A stretch of 64,000 nt of DNA from Aerolutibacter ruishenii. Lineage in GTDB: Bacteria > Pseudomonadota > Gammaproteobacteria > Xanthomonadales > Xanthomonadaceae. The DNA is taken from the NCBI RefSeq assembly GCF_007830115.1, contig NZ_VLKP01000002.1, forward strand, positions 333,072-397,071. The letters are read 5' to 3'. The notes beneath the pieces were generated by a model, which did no database searches, was not told the origin of the DNA, and saw only the letters and a list, made by a program, of their open reading frames with translations. Each line of letters begins with the position of its first letter. Position 1 is the first letter of the stretch. Position numbers and translations under genes: made by a program. Shown here piece after piece: positions 57,482 to 64,000 of the stretch.

Positions 57482-58804
57482 TCAGGCCACGGCACGCACA
57501 TCCGACTCGGCGATCGCGCTATCGACCAGCCCGCGCCGTGACATCCACGCAAACAGCGCGACGCCCGGCAATGCCACCAGGGTGGTCAGCAGGTAGAACT
57601 CCACGTAGCCCATCGTCTCGATCAGGCCACCGGCGGTGGTGCCGGTGACGATGCGCCCGACCACGGACGCCGCTGCCGACAACAGCGCGAACTGCGAAGC
57701 GGTGAAAGACAGGTTGCACAGCGCCGACAGGTAGGCCACCACCGCCACGCCGCCGATGCCGCTGGCCACGTTCTCGAAGCAGATGGTGAAGGCGAGCAAT
57801 GCGTTGCTGTGTCCTGTCGCGGCCAGCCAGGCGAAGGACAGGTTGGACACCGCCATCAGCACCAGGCTGAGCAGTACCGCGCGCTTCATGCCCAGCCGCG
57901 AATACAGCATGCCACCCAGGAAGATGCCGATCAGGTAGGCAAAGAAACCGAAGCCCACGTCGTAGGTGGCAATCTCCTCGTTGCTGAAGCCCAGGTCATC
58001 GAGCAGCAACCGCAGCGTCAGGTTCGCCAGCGTGTCGCCGATCTTGTGCAGCATCACGAACAGCAACACCAGCCACGCCCCGCGTCGGGCGAAGAATTCG
58101 GTCAGCGGTCCGGTTACCGAGGCCAGCATCGCGGCCAGTCCGCGCTTGGCCATCGGTTCGCGATGGCGCGACGGCTCCCCCAGCCACAGCACCGCCACCA
58201 CCGCCGGCACCACGAACGCCGCGCAAAGCACGTAGGCGGTGGTCCAGCCGGCGCGTGCGGAGACCAGCAGGGCCAGTGCCCCGGCGGTGACCGAGCCGAT
58301 GCGCCAGCCGTACTGCGACATGCCCGAGCCCACGCCCAGTTGCCGCGGCTCCAGGATCTCGATGCGGTACGCGTCGATCACGATGTCGAACGTAGCGCCC
58401 GACACGCCCACCAGCACGGCGGCGATGGCCACCGTCTGCAATGACGTGTTCGGGTCGGCCACGCCCAGGAACACCACCGACGCGGCCACCATCGCCGCCG
58501 CCAGCAGCAGCCACGAACGGCGCTGGCCCAGGCGGTGCAGCAGTGGCAGGTGCACGCGGTCCACCGCGGGTGCCCACAGGAACTTCAGGTTGTACGCCAG
58601 GAACGCCAGCGAGAAGGCCGTGACGCTCTTCTTGCTGATGCCGTCCTGCGCCAGGCGCGTGGTCAGCGTCGCGCCGATCATCGCGTACGGAAAGCCGGAA
58701 GAGATGCCCAGCAGCAACGCCGCCAGCGGCGCACGCTCCAGGTAGGGACGAATCGCTTCCAACACGCCGGAGCGGGTGCGGGTGGGTTGGGCAGCGTCGG
58801 TCAT
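57482..58804 (-). CDS. ampG: AmpG-family muropeptide permease (MFS)
   Basis: A 12-helix major-facilitator protein of 440 residues from ATG 58804. The opening PLAALLLGISSGFPYAMIGATLTTRLAQDGISKKSVTAFSL and FDIVIDAYRIEILEPRQLGVGSGM are AmpG signatures. AmpG imports GlcNAc-anhydroMurNAc peptides for wall recycling. Nearby anmK phosphorylates anhydroMurNAc, and the M23 endopeptidase also acts on peptidoglycan, so the function fits its surroundings. Confidence 0.92.
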   Translation of the reverse strand: MTDAAQPTRTRSGVLEAIRPYLERAPLAALLLGISSGFPYAMIGATLTTRLAQDGISKKSVTAFSLAFLAYNLKFLWAPAVDRVHLPLLHRLGQRRSWLLLAAAMVAASVVFLGVADPNTSLQTVAIAAVLVGVSGATFDIVIDAYRIEILEPRQLGVGSGMSQYGWRIGSVTAGALALLVSARAGWTTAYVLCAAFVVPAVVAVLWLGEPSRHREPMAKRGLAAMLASVTGPLTEFFARRGAWLVLLFVMLHKIGDTLANLTLRLLLDDLGFSNEEIATYDVGFGFFAYLIGIFLGGMLYSRLGMKRAVLLSLVLMAVSNLSFAWLAATGHSNALLAFTICFENVASGIGGVAVVAYLSALCNLSFTASQFALLSAAASVVGRIVTGTTAGGLIETMGYVEFYLLTTLVALPGVALFAWMSRRGLVDSAIAESDVRAVA

Positions 58805-58941
58805 CGGGTCTGGATCGGATGGAGAAGGGGCCACCATAGCGTGGGCCGCTGTCCCCGCGAAGCCCCTGTCGCATGCGTGACGGCGTCCCGTGCGAGCGGG
58901 ATTCAATCCGGTTATGTTAGGCGCGAACCAGGACCGTCCCG

Positions 58942-59205
58942 ATGAGCGAAACCCTGCAGATCCAACTCGATGCGGTGCTGCTCGAACGCATCCGGCGCGT
59001 TGCGCAGGCGCGTGGGTGGAGCGACGCCGTGGCCATCCGCCACCTGGTCGAACACGGGCTGTTCGCCGTTGAGCCGCGGGGCGAACCCAGCCTCAACGAC
59101 GCTGACGCCGGCATCCTGCAGTCCGCCATCGCCGCACTGGAAGGCATCCCCGATGACCCCGGGTTTTCGCTGATCGGACGCGCCAGCGGCGATCAGGCCG
59201 GGTAG
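58942..59205 (+). CDS. Small protein with ribbon-helix-helix-like N-terminus
   Basis: An 87-residue protein. The first 45 residues ([39 protein letters not shown]) read as a strand and two helices like an Arc/CopG ribbon-helix-helix fold; the rest is acidic and probably flexible. No toxin partner is beside it. It lies between divergent ampG and convergent anmK, overlapping the anmK end by 13 bases. The function is unknown; DNA binding is a guess from shape. Confidence 0.6.
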   Translation: MSETLQIQLDAVLLERIRRVAQARGWSDAVAIRHLVEHGLFAVEPRGEPSLNDADAGILQSAIAALEGIPDDPGFSLIGRASGDQAG

Positions 59206-60359
59206 ACCGTCCCCAGCACGCGCGGCCCACGCGCGCCGGTAACCGCCGGCAGGTTGCCGGGTGCGCCTGCCAGCGTCTGCCGCGCCAACCAGGCAAAGGC
59301 CATGGCCTCGACGTAATCCGGGTCCAGTCCGAACGCGGCGGTGGACACCATCTCCACGCCCGGCAGCAACTGCGCGATCCGCGCCATCAATGCACCATTG
59401 CGCACGCCGCCCCCGCAGGCCAGCACGCGCCGGGTGTCCGGCTGTTCACGTCGCAGCGCCTGGCTCACCGTCACGGCGGTCAGCTCCAGCAAGGTCGCCT
59501 GCACGTCCTCCGCGCCTTCGCCACCGCGCAGCCGCGCGTCCACCCAGTCCAGGTGGAACTGTTCGCGCCCGGTGCTCCTGGGCGGCGGCAGCGCGAACCA
59601 CGGCTCGTCCAGCAACCGCTCCAGCAGCCCTGCGTCCACCGTGCCGCGTGCGGCCAGCTTCCCGTCGTGGTCGAAGGCCTGCGCAAAGTGCCGCTGGCAC
59701 CACGCATCCATCAGCGCGTTCGCCGGGCCGGTGTCGAAGCCGCGCACGACGCCAGCCGCCGGCAGCAGGGTGAGGTTGCCGATGCCGCCCAGGTTGAGCG
59801 CGGCACGGTCTTCGCCGCCGTCGTGCAGCACGGCCGCGTGGAAGGCGGGGACCAACGGAGCACCCTGTCCGCCCGCCGCCACGTCGCGACGGCGGAAATC
59901 GGCCACGGTGGCAATCCCCGTGCGTTCGGCGATGACGTTGCCATCGCCCAGCTGCATCGTGAATGGATGCTGCCCGTCAAACGCCGCGCCTGCGGGACGG
60001 TGGCGCAGGGTCTGGCCATGCGAGCCGATCGCGGTGATGGCGTCCGCGTCCACGCCCACCTCGGCCAGCAACGCCAGGGCCGCCTCGGCGAAGGCCTCGC
60101 CCAGGCGCACGTCCAGCGTGCCCACCTCATCCAGCGAATCGACCCGTCCGCCTTGCCCGATGCCCACCAGGCGCTCGCGCAGGTCCGCGGCCCAGGCATA
60201 AGTGCGACCCGCCACCAGCGCGCCGTGCGGCATGCCGGCGGTCTCGTCGAAGTGCACCAGCGCCGCGTCGATCCCGTCGGCGCTGGTCCCGGACATCAAC
60301 CCGATGAAAAAACGAGGGCCCGTGGCGTGGTCGCGCACGGGCCCGCGATGGACGGCCAT
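59193..60359 (-). CDS. anmK: Anhydro-N-acetylmuramic acid kinase
   Basis: Phosphorylates and hydrates anhydroMurNAc released from recycled muropeptides, giving MurNAc-6-phosphate. The 388 residues contain [17 protein letters not shown] (N-terminal ATP site), [11 protein letters not shown], the [12 protein letters not shown] and [11 protein letters not shown] blocks, and the C-terminal [14 protein letters not shown] 60359 is the only upstream ATG compatible with FIGLMSGTS. However, the first 18 codons overlap a terminator-like hairpin followed by six T's (60307-60344), so expression may depend on read-through or a different start. Confidence 0.92.
   Translation of the reverse strand: MAVHRGPVRDHATGPRFFIGLMSGTSADGIDAALVHFDETAGMPHGALVAGRTYAWAADLRERLVGIGQGGRVDSLDEVGTLDVRLGEAFAEAALALLAEVGVDADAITAIGSHGQTLRHRPAGAAFDGQHPFTMQLGDGNVIAERTGIATVADFRRRDVAAGGQGAPLVPAFHAAVLHDGGEDRAALNLGGIGNLTLLPAAGVVRGFDTGPANALMDAWCQRHFAQAFDHDGKLAARGTVDAGLLERLLDEPWFALPPPRSTGREQFHLDWVDARLRGGEGAEDVQATLLELTAVTVSQALRREQPDTRRVLACGGGVRNGALMARIAQLLPGVEMVSTAAFGLDPDYVEAMAFAWLARQTLAGAPGNLPAVTGARGPRVLGTVYPA
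60307..60344 (-). terminator. Intrinsic terminator overlapping the anmK start
   Basis: Read on the minus strand: GGGCCCGTG (60344-60336), an 11-base loop, CACGGGCCC (60324-60316), three bases, then TTTTTT (60312-60307). This is a textbook Rho-independent terminator with a nine-base GC stem. It lies 24 bases beyond the stop of the M23 peptidase gene and inside the 5' coding end of anmK. Confidence 0.72.
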
Positions 60360-60367
60360 GGAGCGGG

Positions 60368-61822
60368 TCAGGCCTTCGACTTGCCGGCCTTGCGCGGCGA
60401 GTCCTTGCTGGCCACCGCCTTGTCCGCCTTCAACGGCGCGGCTTCGGCGTAGATCACGTCCTCGACTTCCTGGATCCGGGCCAATGCATTGCGCGTGTAG
60501 CTGCGGAACGCGGTCAGCGCCGCCCCATTGAGCGGCTCCGGCGGCGGCATGGTCACCGACAGCGGGTTGCGGTGCACGCCATTGATCTGGAATTCGTAGT
60601 GCAGGTGCGGTCCGGTCGACAGCCCCGACGTGCCCACGTAGCCGATCACCGAGCCCTGCGCGATGCGCTGGCCCGCCTTGTACTTGCCAAAGCGCGACAT
60701 GTGCGCGTACAGCGTCGTGTAGCCACGGCCATGGTCAAGCTGGACCACGCGCCCGTAGCCACCCTTCCAGCCGACGAACTTCACCCGCGCATCGCCCGCG
60801 GCCATGATCGGCGTACCGGTGCCGGCGGCGTAGTCCACGCCCTTGTGCTGGCGCACGCGCCCCAGCACCGGGTGCCGGCGCGAGCCATAGCCCGAAGTCA
60901 GGCGCGCATACGGGATGGGCATGCGGATGAAGCTCTTCTTCAGTGGCCGGCCCTCGGCCGTGAAGTACTCCGGCTTGCCGTTGCGCTCGAAGCGGAAGCC
61001 GCTGTGCAGCTTGCCGCCTGCGGTGAAGGTCGCCGCCAGGACCGGGCTGGTCGCGACCAGTTCGCCTTCGCGCCAGGTCTGTTCGACCACCACGCTGTAG
61101 CGGTCCTTGGCACCGACGTCCTCGTTGAAGTCGATGTCGTACTTGAAGATCTCGTCGGTCAGGGTGTTGATCGCCTTCGCGCTCAGGCCCTGCTTGCGCG
61201 CCGAACGGTACAGCGACTTGCCCACCTCGCCGCTGATCACCACGGTGCGGGTCTGGGACGGACGCTCGACCACCTTCTGTGTGACCGTGTCGCCGTTGAT
61301 CGCCACTTCCACCCGGTGGGTGGCGTCGCGGTCGTAACGGAAACCGCGCAGCGAGCCATTGACCGGCAGGTCGAAGGCCAGTTCGGTGCCCGGCTTCAGG
61401 CGACGCAGGGTTTCCTTGGCGCCCTGCTGCCCAAGGATGGCGTGCATGGTCGCGGCGGGGACACCCAGCTCCTCGAACAGCTCACCCAGTGTCTGGCCGC
61501 GCTCCACGCGCACCACCTGCCAGCTGTCACCCTGCGTGCCACGCAGCCGGGCCAGCGGCAGCGGCGGCAATGCCAACGCCATCGAATGGCGCGCCGCATG
61601 CTGCGGGCGTTCCAGTGTCAGCGGCTTGTCCAGTCCCGGAATGATGGCCGCGACCAGCATGCCGATCGTCGCGAACAGGCTCGCATGCGCCCAATGCCGC
61701 CGCGACCAGCGGCCAGTAAAGCCGTCGCCCAGATGCCGGGCCAACACCGGACGATGCAAGGCAGCCTCGCGAAGGGCATTCAGGCGTTCGCGACGTTCCT
61801 TGCCGGCGGTGTGGTCGGTCAT
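60368..61822 (-). CDS. M23-family peptidoglycan endopeptidase (MepM/LytM-like)
   Basis: A 484-residue membrane-anchored metallopeptidase. It has an N-terminal basic region, a membrane helix (about 46-63), a LysM/OapA-like region ([20 protein letters not shown], 101-120), a second domain, and the LytM domain from about 305. Zinc ligands are His326 and Asp330 (RQHKGVD) and the HLH at 406-408 (GPHLHYEF), so it should be catalytically competent, unlike EnvC-type activators. It cleaves peptide cross-links for wall growth. The C-terminal tail is Lys/Ala-rich. Divergent from tyrS. Confidence 0.9.
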   Translation of the reverse strand: MTDHTAGKERRERLNALREAALHRPVLARHLGDGFTGRWSRRHWAHASLFATIGMLVAAIIPGLDKPLTLERPQHAARHSMALALPPLPLARLRGTQGDSWQVVRVERGQTLGELFEELGVPAATMHAILGQQGAKETLRRLKPGTELAFDLPVNGSLRGFRYDRDATHRVEVAINGDTVTQKVVERPSQTRTVVISGEVGKSLYRSARKQGLSAKAINTLTDEIFKYDIDFNEDVGAKDRYSVVVEQTWREGELVATSPVLAATFTAGGKLHSGFRFERNGKPEYFTAEGRPLKKSFIRMPIPYARLTSGYGSRRHPVLGRVRQHKGVDYAAGTGTPIMAAGDARVKFVGWKGGYGRVVQLDHGRGYTTLYAHMSRFGKYKAGQRIAQGSVIGYVGTSGLSTGPHLHYEFQINGVHRNPLSVTMPPPEPLNGAALTAFRSYTRNALARIQEVEDVIYAEAAPLKADKAVASKDSPRKAGKSKA

Positions 61823-62005
61823 CAGTACTCCCCTACGCGCGGCAGGTGAAAAGCGCGTAACGCGCGTACCATAATCACGCTAGGACTGTGCGTCAAACCC
61901 TTGAGCCGGATGGGGTTTTTGCCGCGCACTCCATTTAACGTGCAATTAACTGTTACCTTTGACCGCCGTCGTATTCAGTTTCGGCGTCCGTTGCGAGACC
62001 CGCCC
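61823..62005. promoter_or_regulatory. Divergent gap between the M23 gene and tyrS
   Basis: Contains a perfect palindrome GCGCGT-A-ACGCGC (61853-61865) close to the M23 gene start and an AT-rich segment around 61933-61960 that probably carries the tyrS promoter. An AAACCC/GGGTTT pair followed by T's (61892-61917) could be a small leader hairpin. Individual promoter boxes cannot be fixed with confidence. Confidence 0.35.
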
Positions 62006-63226
62006 GTGCCTGCCCAAGTGTCCGTCCAAGAATCCCTCGACCTGATCGGCCGCGGTGCCGAGGAAATCCTCAAGCCAGACGAGCTGGAGACCCGGCTGAA
62101 ACTCGGCCGCCCGCTGCGGGTCAAGGCGGGCTTCGATCCCACCGCGCCGGACCTCCACCTCGGTCACACGGTGCTGCTGAACAAGATGCGGCAGTTCCAG
62201 GATCTCGGCCACCAGGTCATCTTCCTGATTGGCGACTTCACCGGGATGATCGGCGACCCGACCGGCAAGAACGTCACCCGCAAGCCGCTGACCCGCGAGG
62301 ACGTGCTGGCCAACGCCGAGACCTACGCCGAACAGGTGTTCAAGGTGCTCGACAAGGCGCGCACCGAGGTGCGCTTCAACTCCGAGTGGTTCGGTCAGAT
62401 GTCCGCCGCCGACATGATCAAGCTCGCCGCCCAGCACACCGTGGCGCGCATGCTCGAGCGCGATGACTTCGCCAAGCGCTACGCCGCCCAGCAGTCCATC
62501 GCCGTGCACGAATTCCTGTATCCGCTGGTGCAGGGCTACGACTCGGTCGCGCTCCAGGCCGACGTCGAGCTCGGCGGAACCGACCAGAAGTTCAACCTGC
62601 TGATGGGCCGCGGCCTGCAGGCTCACTATGGCCAGTCGCCGCAGATCGTACTGACCATGCCGCTGCTCGAAGGGCTGGACGGCGTCAACAAGATGTCCAA
62701 GTCGCTGGGCAACTACATCGGCATCGACGAGCCGGCGATCGACATCGTCACCAAGACCATGAAGATCGACGACGTGCTGATGTGGCGCTGGATCGACCTG
62801 CTCAGCTTCGAGATCACCCTCGCCGAGGCCGCAAACCTCAAGCGCGAGATCGAGGCCGGCCAGCTCAACCCGCGCGACCTCAAACTGCGCCTGGCGCGTG
62901 AACTGGCCGCGCGCTTCCACGGCGCCGCCGCCGCCGAAACCGCCGTCGCCGGCTGGAACGCCGCCGTCCGTGGCGAGGGCGACACCGCCACGCTGCCGCT
63001 GACCGACGTCGCCGTGCCGGCCGAAGGCCTGCGCATCGCCGCGTTGCTGACCGCCGCCGGCCTGACCCCCAGCAACTCCGAGGCCAACCGCAAGCTCAAG
63101 GAGCGTGCGGTGCGCATCGATGGCGAGGTGATCGAGGACGCGCAGCGCCTGTTCATGCCCGGGTTCGAGGGCGTGTTGGCCGTCGGAAAGCGCACGTTTG
63201 CGCGTGTGAGGCTGGTTCAGGCCTAG
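62006..63226 (+). CDS. tyrS: Tyrosyl-tRNA synthetase
   Basis: A class I synthetase; GTG 62006 gives 406 residues (GTG 62018 gives 402), whereas the further open frame to 61901 runs through AT-rich promoter-like DNA and is rejected. HIGH is DLHLGHT, KMSKS is NKMSKSLGN, and the tyrosine site includes [11 protein letters not shown] and [13 protein letters not shown]. The C-terminal S4-like RNA-binding domain ([25 protein letters not shown]) is present. The layout is that of the TyrRS form found in Xanthomonas and Pseudomonas. Confidence 0.95.
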   Translation: MPAQVSVQESLDLIGRGAEEILKPDELETRLKLGRPLRVKAGFDPTAPDLHLGHTVLLNKMRQFQDLGHQVIFLIGDFTGMIGDPTGKNVTRKPLTREDVLANAETYAEQVFKVLDKARTEVRFNSEWFGQMSAADMIKLAAQHTVARMLERDDFAKRYAAQQSIAVHEFLYPLVQGYDSVALQADVELGGTDQKFNLLMGRGLQAHYGQSPQIVLTMPLLEGLDGVNKMSKSLGNYIGIDEPAIDIVTKTMKIDDVLMWRWIDLLSFEITLAEAANLKREIEAGQLNPRDLKLRLARELAARFHGAAAAETAVAGWNAAVRGEGDTATLPLTDVAVPAEGLRIAALLTAAGLTPSNSEANRKLKERAVRIDGEVIEDAQRLFMPGFEGVLAVGKRTFARVRLVQA

Positions 63227-63280
63227 CCGACCCCCGGGCGACAACCAAGGGGCTTTCAGCTCCGCAAGAGCAGGCAGTGG

Positions 63281-63300
63281 GCGCCACCTCCGGGTGGCGC
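63281..63300 (+). terminator. Probable terminator after tyrS
   Basis: GCGCCACC (63281-63288) and GGTGGCGC (63293-63300) form a perfect eight-base stem with a TCCG tetraloop, 55 bases after the tyrS stop. The following bases are only mildly T-rich. From here to 63662 I see no gene; the open frames there have no family-like content. Confidence 0.55.
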
Positions 63301-63662
63301 TCGTGTGTTGCGCCCTGCCGCAAAAGTGGCCGTGGCACTGGCCCCGTGCGGCTGCGCCCGCCCTGGGGGCGGCCCGGGTCATGGTGTAACGCCACATTGG
63401 CACCGGGAGCAACTGCAGGCCATTGAGGGCGCGACAAACAAGTGGCCTGGCCAGTGGTTGCACGGGCGGGGCCGTCAGAACCGCTCCCGTAGCGGCACCG
63501 TCCGTTGGCGCATGGAGGCCAATCAACGGCGCCTGGCGCCAACGCCCGAATACCTGCGTCAACCCCCTTCCCAATCGCGATGTGCATGTGCACAATGCGC
63601 GCCCCGCTGACGGTGTTTGGACGCAGCCGGCGGGGCGCGAAACAGGGCGGCACCGGAAGGTC

Positions 63663-63690
63663 TTGACGAATCCGGGCGCTGCTGTAGGAT
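63663..63690 (+). promoter_or_regulatory. Ribosomal RNA promoter P1 (sigma70)
   Basis: -35 TTGACG at 63663-63668 and -10 TAGGAT at 63685-63690, spaced by 16 bases, followed by a GC-rich discriminator (GCGCGG). First of three similar promoters spaced by 86-90 bases. Confidence 0.7.
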
Positions 63691-63748
63691 GCGCGGCCCG
63701 GTTGGCGGAAACGCCTTCGGGGCGGCAGGAAAACGACGCAGCGTGTGG

Positions 63749-63776
63749 TTGACGAAGCGTTCGGACTTGCTAGAAT
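63749..63776 (+). promoter_or_regulatory. Ribosomal RNA promoter P2 (sigma70)
   Basis: -35 TTGACG at 63749-63754, -10 TAGAAT at 63771-63776, spacing 16. Preceded by the module GGCGGAAACGC (63704-63714) and GGGGCGGCAGGAAAA (63719-63733), which recurs before P3. Confidence 0.75.
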
Positions 63777-63838
63777 GTTTGACCCACCCGGCGGAAACGC
63801 GGCGGTGGGGCGGCAGGAAAAAGATTCGGTTGGCGGTG

Positions 63839-63866
63839 TTGACGGAATCCAAAACTGCTGTATAGT
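63839..63866 (+). promoter_or_regulatory. Ribosomal RNA promoter P3 (sigma70)
   Basis: -35 TTGACG at 63839-63844, -10 TATAGT at 63861-63866, spacing 16, with a GC-rich discriminator (GTGCGGC) of the kind that makes rRNA promoters sensitive to ppGpp. Preceded by the same module as P2 (63790-63800 and 63807-63821). Confidence 0.78.
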
Positions 63867-64000
63867 GTGCGGCTCCCTCGGGCACTTCGGTGGCGACGGG
63901 AAAGGACGAAGCGCTGAGGCTGAAGTCCACGATCTTTGAAAGTATGCGCAGGTGACTTGTGCGGGCGTCTGACCGGTGGATGGTTGTCCATCAGCAGACG
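63867..64000 (+). other. Leader of an rRNA operon (16S gene starts beyond the window)
   Basis: Downstream of P3 is untranslated leader. GATCTTTGAAAGT (63931-63943) resembles the boxA antitermination element used on rRNA transcripts. The last bases, around GTGCGGGCGTCTGACCGG, look like the base of the processing stem that surrounds 16S RNA. No 16S sequence (AGAGTTTGATC-type start) is reached. Confidence 0.7.

Noticed and set aside
63301..63990. Open frames on both strands downstream of tyrS.
   Set aside because: They overlap the rRNA promoter array and leader, lack family content and have no ribosome sites.

Overview
The window is high-GC, gene-dense chromosomal DNA from a gammaproteobacterium. 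It most likely comes from the Xanthomonadaceae (Lysobacteraceae), in the Lysobacter/Luteimonas/Pseudoxanthomonas range. Pointers are the oleBCD genes, an AlgC-type phosphomannomutase with a membrane-anchored N-terminal extension, a tamA-tamB pair beside glyQS, the ubiJ-ubiB pair with a separate ubiK, and an rRNA leader with a boxA-like element at the right edge. The genus is an inference. I see no plasmid, prophage, CRISPR array or insertion sequence.

Layout: 1-13.9 kb holds the 3' end of mnmG, an Asp-box lipoprotein, an orphan NarL-type regulator, tamB-tamA, glyS-glyQ, a class I amidotransferase and a BPSS1780-like membrane protein. 13.9-17.9 kb is an accessory patch: an orphan vgrG (type VI secretion spike) with a -1 frameshift at a G6 run, two hairpins resembling RsmA/CsrA sites in its leader, and a lower-GC lipoprotein gene directly downstream. 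17.9-22.4 kb carries oleB, oleC and oleD (long-chain olefin synthesis) without oleA. 22.4-26.8 kb has ubiJ, ubiB, truC, arfB and an acyltransferase.

26.8-35.4 kb is the most interesting part. It contains a divergent gene for a membrane-anchored CX5R phosphatase/TPR protein. Opposite it lies a translationally coupled run: a membrane HEAT-repeat protein, a processive family 2 glycosyltransferase, a YaiO-like TPR plus beta-barrel protein, an LtaS-like phospho-transferase and a secreted TIM-barrel glycosidase-like protein. Together these have the parts of a synthase-dependent exopolysaccharide system, but they match none of the named systems I know (Pga, Bcs, Alg, Pel).

35.4-64 kb is mostly housekeeping. 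It includes a LysR regulator divergent from aceB-aceA (glyoxylate shunt), two small secreted proteins, comM, ubiK, glnB, speE and speA, a 3-hydroxyisobutyrate dehydrogenase-like enzyme, a SPOR protein and argS. After these come radC, coaC and coaB as two overlapping genes (usually one fused gene), dut, algC, pyrE and xth. A cell-wall recycling group follows (ampG, anmK, an M23 endopeptidase), then tyrS. The last 340 bases hold three tandem sigma70 promoters and the leader of a ribosomal RNA operon whose 16S gene lies beyond the window.
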